From Streptomyces aculeolatus (GTDB taxonomy: Bacteria > Actinomycetota > Actinomycetes > Streptomycetales > Streptomycetaceae): 64,000 nt of DNA. The position numbers and the translations under genes were made by a program. This document shows, piece after piece, positions 8,111-17,566 of the stretch; within the stretch, counting starts at the first letter, position 1; every line of letters begins with the position of its first letter. The notes beneath the pieces were generated by a model. That model did no database searches. It saw only the letters and a list, made by a program, of their open reading frames with translations, and was not told the origin of the DNA. The stretch lies in assembly GCF_020400605.1 (NCBI RefSeq), contig NZ_JAINRD010000008.1, positions 226,256 to 290,255 of the forward strand. Direction: 5' to 3'.

Positions 8111-9507
8111 ATGCGCTCGAAGGACCGGAAGCGTTCCCAGTCGGTGACGGCGGTGTCGTACGCCTCCTGCTCGACCCGCGCCATGTTGCGGTAGTGGCGT
8201 ACGACGTCCTCGCCGAACGCGTCGCGGGCCAGGGTGCTGCCGCTCCACAGCTCGGCGGCGTCCCGGAGGGTGGCGGGGACGTGCGCGGCGTCGCCGGTGT
8301 AGGCGTTGCCGGTGCAGGCTTCCGGGAGTTCGAGCTTCCGCTCGACGCCGTGCAGCCCGGCGGCGATCATCCCGGCGACGGCGAGGTACGGGTTGACGTC
8401 GCCGCCCGGCAGCCGGTTCTCCAGCCGCAGCGAGCCGCCGTGGCCGACGACGCGGATGGCGCAGGTGCGGTTGTCGGGGCCCCAGGCGACGGCGGTGGGG
8501 GCGAAGGAGCCGGGGCGGAAGCGCTTGTAGGAGTTGATGTTCGGGGCGTAGAGGAGGGTCAGCTCGGGCAGGCAGGCGAGCTGTCCGGCGACGAAGTGCC
8601 GCATGGTCTCGGACATGCCGTACGGGGCGTCACCGCCGTCGGGGGCGTCGGACCCGGCGGGGGCGGCGAAGACGGGGGCGCCGTCGGCGTCGCGTACGGA
8701 CAGGTGGATGTGGCAGGAGTTGCCCTCGCGCTCGTCGTACTTGGCCATGAAGGTCAGCGCCGTGCCCTGCTGGGCGGCGATCTCCTTGGCGCCGGTCTTG
8801 TAGATGCTGTGCTGGTCGCAGGTGGTGAGCGCGTCGTCGTAGCGGAAGGCGATCTCGTGCTGGCCGAGGTTGCACTCGCCCTTGGCGGACTCCACGGTCA
8901 TACCGGCGGCGGCCATCTCGTTGCGGATGCGGCGCAGCAAGGGCTCGACGCGGCCGGTGCCGAGGACGGAGTAGTCGACGTTGTACTGGTTGGCGGGGGT
9001 CAGGTCCCGGTACGCGCTGCTCCACGCCTGCTCGTAGGTGTCCTTGAAGACCATGAACTCCAGCTCCGTGCCCGCGTACGCGGTCCAGCCGCGCTCGGCG
9101 AGCCGGTCGAGCTGGCGCCGCAGCACCTGCCGCGGCGAGGCGGTGACCGGGGTGCCGTCGTGCCACGCGAGGTCGGCGGTGACCATGGCGGTGCCGGGGT
9201 GCCAGGGGATGCGGCGCAGGGTGGCGAGGTCGGCGTGCATGGCGAAGTCGCCGTAGCCGCGCTCCCAGGACGACATCTCGTAGCCGTCGACGGTGTTCAT
9301 GTCGGCGTCCACGGCGAGCAGGTAGTTGCAGCCCTCGGTACCGTGCGCCATGACCTCGTCGAGGAAGAAGCGCGCGGCGAAGCGCTTGCCCTGGAGCCTG
9401 CCCTGCATGTCCGTGAAGGCCAGGACTACGGTGTCCAGCTCGCCGGCCTCGACGAGCCGGCGCAGTTCGGCCACGGGTAGTGCGGGGGTGCGTGCGGAGT
9501 CGGTCAC
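8107..9507 (-). CDS. glnA4: glutamine synthetase-like gamma-glutamylamide synthetase (GlnA4/PuuA type)
   Basis: A 466-aa GS-I-fold ligase. ATP/metal and substrate motifs are present: GTELEFMVFKD, GECNLGQHEIAFRYDDAL, GNSCHIHLSV, NSYKRFRPGSFAPTAVAWG and RLENRLPGGDVNPYLAVAG. Like PuuA-type enzymes it lacks the usual adenylylation-loop context. It heads an operon with ALDH and SDR and is divergent from a GntR regulator and an ethanolamine-type permease operon. The position relative to infC matches SCO1613 (GlnA4), reported to glutamylate ethanolamine in S. coelicolor; that identity comes from remembered synteny. The GTG start at 9507 has GAGGAG upstream. It is not expected to be the main ammonium-assimilating GS. 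Confidence 0.85.
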   Translation of the reverse strand: MTDSARTPALPVAELRRLVEAGELDTVVLAFTDMQGRLQGKRFAARFFLDEVMAHGTEGCNYLLAVDADMNTVDGYEMSSWERGYGDFAMHADLATLRRIPWHPGTAMVTADLAWHDGTPVTASPRQVLRRQLDRLAERGWTAYAGTELEFMVFKDTYEQAWSSAYRDLTPANQYNVDYSVLGTGRVEPLLRRIRNEMAAAGMTVESAKGECNLGQHEIAFRYDDALTTCDQHSIYKTGAKEIAAQQGTALTFMAKYDEREGNSCHIHLSVRDADGAPVFAAPAGSDAPDGGDAPYGMSETMRHFVAGQLACLPELTLLYAPNINSYKRFRPGSFAPTAVAWGPDNRTCAIRVVGHGGSLRLENRLPGGDVNPYLAVAGMIAAGLHGVERKLELPEACTGNAYTGDAAHVPATLRDAAELWSGSTLARDAFGEDVVRHYRNMARVEQEAYDTAVTDWERFRSFERM

Positions 9508-9537
9508 GGGAGCGGTCTCCTCTTCTGCGGACGTCTT

Positions 9538-9557
9538 AAGGTATGCATGGATACCTT
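9538..9557. promoter_or_regulatory. inverted-repeat operator between glnA4 and the GntR gene
   Basis: AAGGTAT - 6 nt - ATACCTT is a perfect 7-bp inverted repeat lying 31-50 bp upstream of the glnA4 start and upstream of the GntR coding region. Its size and symmetry suit a GntR/FadR dimer. It covers the ATG at 9547, arguing that this ATG is not the regulator's start. A close copy lies at 10419-10438. Confidence 0.72.
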
Positions 9558-9603
9558 TGGTTGGGAAGTAGGCGGGACGAGCGGGTCGGAGGGCGGGGTC
9601 GGG

Positions 9604-10344
9604 ATGAGGGCGTTCACCAGCGCGGCGGCCGGAGACGGGCTGCGGACCGTACTGCGTCCGGTGCGCGCGGGCAACGGATTCGAAGAGGCACTGGAGCAGA
9701 TACTGCAGGTGCTGCGCCTGGGCCTGGTGCCGCCGGGCGAGCGGCTGCCCGCGGAGCGGGAGTTGGCCGAACGGCTGCGGATCAGCCGGGTGACGCTGCG
9801 CGACGTCCTGAAGGTGCTGGCGGACGAGGGCCTGGTGGAGAGCCGCCGGGGGCGCTACGGGGGGACGTTCGTCAGGGAGCGCACGCCCGCACGCCGGGAC
9901 GCGCAGGAGGAGTTGCGCCGGCGCACGGAGCGTACGGACCTGGAGGACGTGCTCCGCTTCCGCGAGGTGCTGGAGACGGGCGCCGCGGAACTGTGCGCCG
10001 GCACCGGGCTGGCGGCGGAGCAGCGGGCCCGGCTGCACGCCGCGCTCCAGGCCACGAAGGACGCGCCGCTCGGCGACTACCGGCGGCTGGACACCCTGCT
10101 GCACCTGACCCTGGCCGAACTCGCGGGCTCACCGAGGCTCGCGGCGCAGTACGCCGCCGTCCGGGCCTCCGTCAACGACCTGCTGGACTGCATCCCGCTG
10201 CTGGTGCGGAACCTGGAGCACAGCCAGGCGCAGCACGCCGCGCTCGTCGGGGCGGTGCTCGACGGCGATCCGGACACCGCCCGCGAGGTGATGCGGGAGC
10301 ACTGCGCCGGCACGGCGGCGCTGCTGCGCGGCTTCCTGGGCTGA
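9604..10344 (+). CDS. GntR (FadR-subfamily) transcriptional regulator
   Basis: A 246-aa regulator with an N-terminal winged helix (LGLVPPGERLPAERELAERLRISRVTLRDVLKVLADEGLVESRRGRYGGTFV) and a C-terminal all-helical FCD ligand domain. ATG 9604 is preferred over ATG 9547, because GGAGGG lies just upstream of 9604 and the upstream ATG sits inside the operator. It lies between the two amine-utilisation operons and probably controls both and itself through the AAGGTAT sites. The inducer is unknown; an amine or its gamma-glutamyl derivative is a reasonable guess. Confidence 0.85.
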   Translation: MRAFTSAAAGDGLRTVLRPVRAGNGFEEALEQILQVLRLGLVPPGERLPAERELAERLRISRVTLRDVLKVLADEGLVESRRGRYGGTFVRERTPARRDAQEELRRRTERTDLEDVLRFREVLETGAAELCAGTGLAAEQRARLHAALQATKDAPLGDYRRLDTLLHLTLAELAGSPRLAAQYAAVRASVNDLLDCIPLLVRNLEHSQAQHAALVGAVLDGDPDTAREVMREHCAGTAALLRGFLG

Positions 10345-10418
10345 GCGGCACCCCGGCCGCCGGGCCCCGTAACAGGACGTTCATGCACGGGGCTTGCGCT
10401 CGTCACCCCGGCGCCGCA

Positions 10419-10438
10419 AAGGTATGGGGCCACACCAT
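10419..10438. promoter_or_regulatory. second copy of the GntR operator, upstream of the permease
   Basis: AAGGTAT - 6 nt - ACACCAT: the left arm is identical to the operator at 9538-9557, the spacer length is the same and 5 of 7 bases of the right arm match. It lies about 41 bp upstream of the permease ATG, a sensible place for repression of the permease-hydrolase operon. Confidence 0.6.
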
Positions 10439-10478
10439 TGCTGGGTCCCCCACCGTCCGTTGAGGCAGGAGCGGCACC

Positions 10479-12022
<1,544 letters not shown>

Positions 12023-12023
<1 letters not shown>

Positions 12024-12718
12024 TGGACCGGCCCCTGATCGGCATCTCCACCTACCTCCTCGACGAGGCCCGGTGGGGCGACTGGCGGCTGCCCGCCGCC
12101 CTCCTGCCCGCCGGCTACCACCGCCTCGTCCAGCGCGCCGGCGCCCTGGCCGTGCTGCTGCCGCCGGACGCCCCGGCCCGCGCGCCGGAAACGCTGCGGC
12201 GCCTGGACGGCCTGGTCGTCGCGGGCGGCCCGGACCTGGACCCGGCCCGCTACGGCGCCGCGGCGGACGCCCGAACGGACCCGGTCACCCCGACGTCGCG
12301 CAAGCGGGACACCTGGGAGCTGGCCCTGATCGACGCGGCCCTGGCGGCGGAGCTGCCGCTGCTGGGGATCTGCCGCGGGGCGCAGTTGCTGAACGTCGCG
12401 CGCGGCGGCACCCTGCGCCAGCACCTGGACGGCCACCGCGAACGCCCCGGGGTCTTCGGCGCGCACGAGGTCAAGCCGGTCCCGGGCACGCGGCTCGCCG
12501 CGCTGCTGCCGGAGGCGGTGACGGTCCCGGCGTACCACCACCAGGCGGTGGCGGACCTGGGCGACGGCCTGGTCGCGTCGGCGTACGCGGCGGACGGGGT
12601 GGTCGAGGCGCTGGAGCTGCCGGAGGCGCGGAGCTTCGCGCTGGGGGTGCAGTGGCACCCGGAGATGGGCGAGGACGTGCGGGTGATGGCGGGTCTGGTG
12701 GCGGCGGCGCGCGGCTGA
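12023..12718 (+). CDS. gamma-glutamyl-gamma-aminobutyrate hydrolase-like peptidase (C26, class I GATase fold)
   Basis: A 231-aa PuuD-like enzyme. The nucleophile Cys117 lies in LLGICRGAQLLNV, and His212/Glu214 are in GVQWHPEMGE; an early GGPDLDPARYG motif is typical of the family. It hydrolyses gamma-glutamyl amide bonds, here presumably releasing glutamate from the oxidised gamma-glutamylated amine, which would complete the pathway begun by the GlnA4-like ligase. The start overlaps the permease stop by 1 bp, and the gene ends 6 bp from the convergent methyltransferase, leaving no room for a terminator. Confidence 0.88.
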
Positions 12719-12724
12719 CCGGCC

Positions 12725-13585
12725 TCAGCCGGCGGGCTTGCGGACGATGCCGCCGTACTCGTACACGGGCTTGCTGTGCTTCGTCGTGCCGAGGTAGGGC
12801 CTGAGGGACGGGTCGACGGGGGCCAGCGGCGGCTGGAACCGGTCGGGCCGCCAGTCGACGAGGTCCACGAGCCCGGGCTCGACCGGGTCCAGGCCCGCCA
12901 CGAGGGCGTCGACCTCGGCGGGCGTCCGGGTCTGCCACGGGATGCCCTTGGCGCGGACGCTCTCCGTCATCGCGGCGCTGGTGGCGGGGTCGTCGGTCAC
13001 CACCTGCGACAGGCAGACGCAGCTGCCGGGCCGCGCGCGGTCGAGCACGGCGCCGAGCACGCCGACGGGGTCGTCCTCGTCGGGTACGTGGTGCATGACC
13101 GACAGGTAGAGAACGGCGAGCGGTTCGTCGTAGTCGAGGAGCCGGGTGACGAGCGGGTCGTCGAGGATGGTGCCGGGGTCGCGGAGGTCGCCGTCGACGA
13201 CGATGGTGGAGGCGTCCTCGGCGAGCAGCGCGCGGCCGTGGGCCAGGACGATGGGGTCGTTGTCGACGTACACGACGCGGGCGTCGGGGGTGAAGCGCTG
13301 GGCGACCTGGTGGACGTTGTTGTCCGTGGGCAGTCCGCAGCCCATGTCGAGGAACTGCCGGATGCCGGCCTCCTGCACGAGCCAGCGCACGGCCCGGTAG
13401 AGGAACTGCCGGTTCTCGCGGGTGATGTCGAGCCCGGCGGGGAACTCCTTGAGCTGCTTGAGGGCGAACTCCCGGTCGACGGCGTAGTTGTCCTTGCCGC
13501 CGAGGAGCCAGCCGTAGACGCGGGCGGACGTCGGCTGCTCGACCGACACGCCGGGTATGAAGGACTCGTCGTCTGCTGACACCAC
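12725..13585 (-). CDS. DUF574 / SAM-dependent methyltransferase
   Basis: A 286-aa member of the actinobacterial DUF574 (S-adenosyl methyltransferase) family, found in many copies in Streptomyces. Diagnostic segments are SARVYGWLLGGKDNYAVDRE near the N-terminus, FLDMGCGLPT as SAM motif I, VVYVDNDPIVLAHGRALL, and SVMHHVPDEDDP. The start is one of two consecutive GTG codons at 13585/13582. It is convergent with the C26 hydrolase and appears monocistronic. The natural substrate is unknown. Confidence 0.87.
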   Translation of the reverse strand: MVSADDESFIPGVSVEQPTSARVYGWLLGGKDNYAVDREFALKQLKEFPAGLDITRENRQFLYRAVRWLVQEAGIRQFLDMGCGLPTDNNVHQVAQRFTPDARVVYVDNDPIVLAHGRALLAEDASTIVVDGDLRDPGTILDDPLVTRLLDYDEPLAVLYLSVMHHVPDEDDPVGVLGAVLDRARPGSCVCLSQVVTDDPATSAAMTESVRAKGIPWQTRTPAEVDALVAGLDPVEPGLVDLVDWRPDRFQPPLAPVDPSLRPYLGTTKHSKPVYEYGGIVRKPAG

Positions 13586-13724
13586 GTGCTCCCCGCGTCC
13601 ACTCGACGCCTCGAAGATCGAGACAGGTTGGCACGAGGGTATCCCAGCGGCCCGCCCCCCGCAGGGGGTGCGGACGGCGGGGTGCGGGCGCCGCGGGGCG
13701 CCGGTACGCGCCCGCCGGGCGCGG

Positions 13725-13758
13725 CCGGGACGGGGCGGTGCCGAGCGCCCCGTCCCGG
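13725..13758 (-). terminator. hairpin terminator after the SRPBCC gene
   Basis: A perfect 13-bp stem, CCGGGACGGGGCG paired with CGCCCCGTCCCGG around an 8-nt loop, starts 9 nt past the SRPBCC stop. There is no T-run, as is common for Streptomyces terminators. Confidence 0.75.
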
Positions 13759-13766
13759 TGCGGCCG

Positions 13767-14252
13767 TCAGGCCGCCTGCGGGCCGAGGAGCGCGGCGAAC
13801 CGGTCCAGGTACAGCGGCCAGCCGTCGTCGGAGCCGACGCCGTCCGCGACGGACCGCCAGCCGGGGCCGTGCCGCTCGATGCCCCGGTGCTCCAGCTCGA
13901 CGCGGGTGCGGTCCGGGGTTTCCGCGACGAACCGGACCTCCACCTCGCTGGCGTTCTCCGGGTCGGCCTCCAACTGCCAGCTGGGGCCGATGTCCCAGCT
14001 GAACACCACCCGCACCGGCGGCTCGTACGCCAGCACGCGGGCCCAGCGGCACTCGCTGCCGTCCTCGGCCCGGTCGTAGATGTGGCCGCCCACCCGCGGC
14101 TCGAAGACGGTCTCGGCGATGGGCTTGCCGAGAAGGTTGTGCTCCGGCGGCTTGAAGTCGCCGAACCGCTCGGTGAAGGCGGTGAACGCCTTCTCCAGGG
14201 GTGCTGCGACGACCGTCTGCCGTCGCACCACGGGGTTGTCCCGCGTCGTCAT
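13767..14252 (-). CDS. SRPBCC (AHSA1/START-like) family protein
   Basis: A 161-aa helix-grip-fold protein: an N-terminal VVRRQTVVAAPLEKAFTAFTERFGDF, GGHIYDRAEDGSECRWARVLAYEPPVRVVFSWDI and a C-terminal amphipathic helix (GWPLYLDRFAALLG). These are typical of AHSA1-type proteins paired with an ArsR regulator. Such proteins bind small hydrophobic ligands or act in detoxification; the ligand is unknown. It is translationally coupled to the ArsR gene by an ATGA overlap (14249-14252). Confidence 0.87.
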   Translation of the reverse strand: MTTRDNPVVRRQTVVAAPLEKAFTAFTERFGDFKPPEHNLLGKPIAETVFEPRVGGHIYDRAEDGSECRWARVLAYEPPVRVVFSWDIGPSWQLEADPENASEVEVRFVAETPDRTRVELEHRGIERHGPGWRSVADGVGSDDGWPLYLDRFAALLGPQAA

Positions 14253-14593
14253 GGCTTCTCCTCACGCTGGTCTCGTCCGCCGGTGCCGCGGCCTTCCGCG
14301 ACATCCTCGTATCCGGTCAGGGCGCGGCTCCAGAACGTCTCCAGCTGGTCCCTGAGCGCGGCGACTCCCGCCGGGTCGAGCCGGTAGATCCGCCTCGTGC
14401 CCGCGGTGCGCTCCGTCACCAGTCCCGCGTTCTTGAGCACCTTCAGATGCTGAGAGACGGCCGGCCTGCTGACCGGCAGCTCCTCCGCGAGCTCTCCGAC
14501 CGCGCGCTCCCGCTCGGCCAGGCAGGCGATGATCGCCCGCCTGGTGGGATCGCCCACCGCGCTCCACCCGTCGTCCGGTTCGTAAGTCGCCAC
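14249..14593 (-). CDS. ArsR-family winged-helix repressor
   Basis: A 114-aa ArsR-type regulator: DPTRRAIIACLAERERAVGELAEELPVSRPAVSQHLKVLKNAGLVTERTAGTRRIYRL is a complete winged helix with the recognition helix SRPAVSQHLKVL. There are no cysteine metal ligands, so it belongs to the metal-independent group paired with SRPBCC proteins. It heads the operon, and the 10-bp inverted repeat around its start (14579-14617) implies autoregulation. Confidence 0.9.
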   Translation of the reverse strand: MATYEPDDGWSAVGDPTRRAIIACLAERERAVGELAEELPVSRPAVSQHLKVLKNAGLVTERTAGTRRIYRLDPAGVAALRDQLETFWSRALTGYEDVAEGRGTGGRDQREEKP

Positions 14594-14617
14594 GAACGGT
14601 AAGCATAGACTTACGAA
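14579..14617. promoter_or_regulatory. ArsR operator: 10-bp inverted repeat around the start codon
   Basis: TTCGTAAGTC (14579-14588) and GACTTACGAA (14608-14617) are perfect reverse complements with a 19-nt spacer that contains the ArsR start codon. A closer inverted pair, GTAAG (14599-14603) and CTTAC (14610-14614), shares the right arm. This is a convincing autoregulatory site. Confidence 0.75.
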
Positions 14618-14645
14618 TACGCGAGCGCAAGGGAACCCGCCGCGG

Positions 14646-15590
14646 CTACGCGCCCTTCCCGGTCCGCGTCAGGGACAGCAGGTCCCTGGCCGGTCCTGAC
14701 GGCCGCTGGCCCCGCGGCCACACCGCCCGCAGCGCCCGGGTCAGGTCCAGCCCCGACACCCCCACCGCCACCAGCCGCCGAGCCGCCACCTCGTCCGCCA
14801 CCGCCAGCTCCGAGAGCACCGCGGGCCCCGCCCCCGTGACCGCCGCCGACTTCACCGCCGTCGTCGACGCCAGCTCCAGCAGCGGCACCCCCAGCCCGCC
14901 GTACGGGGCCAGCGCCTCGTCCAGCACCTGCCGGGTGCCCGACCCCTGCTCCCGCAGCACCAGCGCCGCCCCCGCCAGCTCCGCCGGCGGCAGCCCCCGC
15001 CGCCGGCGTGCCCACGGATGCGACGGCGCCACCACGACCAGCAGCCGGTCGTGCCCGATCACCGCGCCGTCCAGCCCCTCCGGCACCCCCGAGCCCTCCA
15101 CGAACCCCAGGTCCGCCGCCCCGGCGCGGACCTGTGCCGCCACCGCCACCGAGTTCCCCGCCTGCAGCGACACCGCCGTCTCCGGCCGTGCCGCGCGCAG
15201 CGCGACCAGCCACCCCGGCAGCAGGTACTCCGCGACGGTCAGGCTCGCCGTCACCCGCAGCCGCGAGTCGCGCCGCCCGCGCAGCGCGGCCGCGCCCGCG
15301 TCGAACGCCTCCGCCGCCTCCACCACCCGCCGGGCCCACTCCGTCACCACGCCGCCCGCGTCCGTGAGCCGCGAGCCGGCCGGCGAGCGGTGGACGAGCG
15401 CGACGCCGAGCTGCCGCTCCATGGACCGGATGCGGGCGCTGGCGGCGGGCTGGCTCACGCCGACGGCCTTCGCCGCCCGCCCGAGGCTGCCCAGCCGGGC
15501 GACGGCGAGCAGCAGCTCCAGCGCCGCCAGGTCCGGCACCCGGCGGGCCAGCGACGGCTCCGGGGCATCCCCGGCCTCGTACTCACTCAT
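14646..15590 (-). CDS. LysR-family transcriptional regulator
   Basis: A 314-aa LTTR with an N-terminal HTH (LELLLAVARLGSLGRAAKAVGVSQPAASARIRSMERQLGVALVHRSPAGSRLTDAG) and a periplasmic-binding-like effector domain (RLRVTASLTVAEYLLPGWL; DLGFVEGSG; LVVVAPSHPWA; REQGSGTRQVLDEAL). It resembles the CysB/CbbR branch. It is divergent from a TDT transporter, with a symmetric site covering its start codon, so it probably controls that transporter and itself. Confidence 0.9.
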   Translation of the reverse strand: MSEYEAGDAPEPSLARRVPDLAALELLLAVARLGSLGRAAKAVGVSQPAASARIRSMERQLGVALVHRSPAGSRLTDAGGVVTEWARRVVEAAEAFDAGAAALRGRRDSRLRVTASLTVAEYLLPGWLVALRAARPETAVSLQAGNSVAVAAQVRAGAADLGFVEGSGVPEGLDGAVIGHDRLLVVVAPSHPWARRRRGLPPAELAGAALVLREQGSGTRQVLDEALAPYGGLGVPLLELASTTAVKSAAVTGAGPAVLSELAVADEVAARRLVAVGVSGLDLTRALRAVWPRGQRPSGPARDLLSLTRTGKGA

Positions 15591-15606
15591 AACCCCAGCT
15601 TATGAG
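15586..15606. promoter_or_regulatory. LysR-box palindrome
   Basis: CTCATAA - CCCCAGC - TTATGAG is a perfect 7-bp inverted repeat with the T-N11-A core expected for LysR regulators. It overlaps the LysR ATG (15590-15588) and lies 55 bp upstream of the divergent transporter start. Confidence 0.75.
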
Positions 15607-15660
15607 CCGATAGCGGATCGGTCCCTACCGGCCGCCCGCCGCCCCGGCGAGGCTGGCGCC

Positions 15661-16764
15661 ATGGCCGCCACCGCGCTCGTACGCCCCCGCCCCGCCACCC
15701 GCGCACACCGGCGGCTCTCCACCCGCGACCTCGGCCCCAACTGGTACGCGGGCGTCATGGGCACCGCCATCGTCGCCACCGCGGGTGCCGCGCTCGGCCT
15801 GCCGGCCGCCGCCCTCGTGCCCGTCTGGGCACTGTCGGCCGTCCTCCTCGCCGTGCTGCTGGCCGCGCGCGCCGTGCACTGGGCCCGGCACCCGGACCGC
15901 GCCCGCGAGCACCTTGCCGATCCCGCGGTCGCGCCGTTCTACGGGTGCCTGTCGATGGCCCTGCTCGCGGTCGGCGCCGCGACGACCGCCGTGGGCGGGC
16001 GGGCGACGGGCGCGGACGCGGCGTTCGCCGTGCACGCCGGGCTGTGGACGGCCGGTACCGCGGTGGGGCTGGCGGCCGCGGTCGCCGTGCCGTATCTGAT
16101 GGTCGTACGCCACCGGGTGCGCCCCGGCGACGCCTCGCCGGTGTGGCTGCTGCCGGTCGTGGCGCCGATGGTGTCGGCCGCGACGGGCCCGGCGCTGGCC
16201 CCGCGGCTGCCGGCGGGGCAGTGGCGGGAGTCGCTGGTGCTGGGGTGCTTCGCGATGTTCGGGATGAGCCTGCTGGCGACGCTGCTGATCCTGCCGCTGG
16301 TCTTCGCCCGGCTGGTCGAGCGGGGGCCGCTGCCGCTCGCGCTGACACCGGCGCTGTTCCTGGTGCTGGGGCCGCTCGGGCAGTCGACGACGGCGGCGGG
16401 GGCACTGGCGGACGGCTCGGCGGCGGTGCCGGGGGCGTTCGCGACGCTGTACGGGGTGCCGGTGCTGGGGTTCGCGCTGCTGTGGCTGGCGGTGGCGGGC
16501 GCGATGGTCGTACGGGCGGCGCGGCGCGGCATGCCGTTCGCGCTGACCTGGTGGGCGTTCACGTTCCCGGTCGGCACGTGCGTGACGGGCGCGGTGGCCC
16601 TGGCGGAGCACACCGGACTCACGGCGTTCCGCGGGCTGGCAGTGCTGCTGTACGGGCTGCTGGTGGCGGCCTGGCTGACGGCCGCGGTGCGCACCGGGGC
16701 GGCGGTGGCCCGCGGCGGGCTGCTCGCGGCCCCGGCCCCGGTTCCGGAGCGGACCGTAGCCTGA
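15661..16764 (+). CDS. TDT-family (TehA/SLAC1-like) membrane transporter
   Basis: A 367-aa membrane protein with about 10 hydrophobic helices. It matches the TDT (tellurite-resistance/dicarboxylate transporter) family: the N-terminal LGPNWYAGVMGTAIVATA, VSAATGPALAP, and the late FALTWWAFTFPVGTCVTGAVALAEHTGL. Some relatives export sulfite or C4-dicarboxylates or are anion channels; specificity here is unknown. ATG 15661 lies just after the LysR operator. It is followed 4 bp later by the binding-fold gene, so the two are co-transcribed. Confidence 0.85.
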   Translation: MAATALVRPRPATRAHRRLSTRDLGPNWYAGVMGTAIVATAGAALGLPAAALVPVWALSAVLLAVLLAARAVHWARHPDRAREHLADPAVAPFYGCLSMALLAVGAATTAVGGRATGADAAFAVHAGLWTAGTAVGLAAAVAVPYLMVVRHRVRPGDASPVWLLPVVAPMVSAATGPALAPRLPAGQWRESLVLGCFAMFGMSLLATLLILPLVFARLVERGPLPLALTPALFLVLGPLGQSTTAAGALADGSAAVPGAFATLYGVPVLGFALLWLAVAGAMVVRAARRGMPFALTWWAFTFPVGTCVTGAVALAEHTGLTAFRGLAVLLYGLLVAAWLTAAVRTGAAVARGGLLAAPAPVPERTVA

Positions 16765-16768
16765 GCGC

Positions 16769-17491
16769 ATGGCGCGCAGACGTGTGGTGTCCCTGGTCCC
16801 GTCGCTGACCGAGGCGGTCGCCGTCTCGGCGCCCGGCGTCCTCGTCGGCGCCACCGACTGGTGCAGCCACCCGGCGGGGCTGGACGTCGCCCGGGTCCGG
16901 GGGACGAAGAACCCGGACGTCGAGCGGATCGTCGCGCTGGCCCCGGACCTGGTGGTCGCGAACGAGGAGGAGAACCGCGCGCCCGACCTCGCCGCGCTGC
17001 GGGCGGCGGGCCTGGAGGTGCTGGTCACCGAAGTCCGCACGCTGGAGCAGGCGTTCGCAGAGCTGGCCCGGGTGCTGGCGGCGTGCGGGGCGGCGGCGCG
17101 ACCGGACTGGCTGGCCGCCGCGGAGGCGGCGTGGCGGGACGTACGGCCGCCGGCCGCGCGCCGGCCCGCGGTCGTGCCGGTGTGGCGGCGGCCGTGGATG
17201 GTGCTGGGCCGGCAGACGTTCGCCGGGGACCTGCTGGCGCGGCTGGGGGTGGCGAACGTGTACGCGGGGCACGCGGAGCGGTATCCGCGGGTGCCGCTCG
17301 CGGAGTTGCGGGGCAGCGGGGCGGAGCTGGTGGTGCTGCCCGACGAGCCGTACGCGTTCGCCGCCGACGACGGTCCGGAGGCGTTCCCGGGGCTGGCGGC
17401 GGCGCTGGTGAGCGGGCGGCATCTGACGTGGTACGGGCCGTCGCTGGCGCGGGCGCCCGAGGTGCTGGGCGCGGCGCTGCACGGGACGTGA
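16769..17491 (+). CDS. helical-backbone metal/corrinoid receptor-fold protein (BtuF-like, no signal peptide)
   Basis: A 240-aa protein with the class III periplasmic-binding fold of BtuF/FepB-type receptors: RVVSLVPSLTEAV, GATDWCSHPAG, GTKNPDVERIVALAPDLVVANEEENR, PVWRRPWMVLGRQTFAGDLLARLGVANVY and LPDEPYAF. It begins MARRRVVSLVPS with no signal sequence or lipobox, so it is predicted to be cytoplasmic. That is unlike a transport receptor but common for this actinobacterial subfamily. It is co-transcribed with the TDT transporter. Cobalamin binding is possible but not shown. Confidence 0.78.
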   Translation: MARRRVVSLVPSLTEAVAVSAPGVLVGATDWCSHPAGLDVARVRGTKNPDVERIVALAPDLVVANEEENRAPDLAALRAAGLEVLVTEVRTLEQAFAELARVLAACGAAARPDWLAAAEAAWRDVRPPAARRPAVVPVWRRPWMVLGRQTFAGDLLARLGVANVYAGHAERYPRVPLAELRGSGAELVVLPDEPYAFAADDGPEAFPGLAAALVSGRHLTWYGPSLARAPEVLGAALHGT

Positions 17492-17506
17492 GGAGCACAC
17501 GCGCGG

Positions 17507-17544
17507 GCGCCCCGCCGCCCCCTCGGAAGGGGGCGGCGGGGCGC
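17507..17544. terminator. bidirectional terminator, 16-bp perfect stem
   Basis: GCGCCCCGCCGCCCCC and its exact complement enclose the 6-nt loop TCGGAA. It lies between the convergent BtuF-like gene (stop 17491) and the betaine transporter gene (stop 17567) and can end transcription from both sides. Confidence 0.85.
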
Positions 17545-17566
17545 GGGCCGGTGAGGCTTCCTCCGG

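Noticed and set aside
9547..9603. N-terminal extension of the GntR regulator from ATG 9547
   Set aside because: The ATG sits in the middle of a perfect operator palindrome, lacks a ribosome site, and the extension is Gly/Ser-rich with no domain content.
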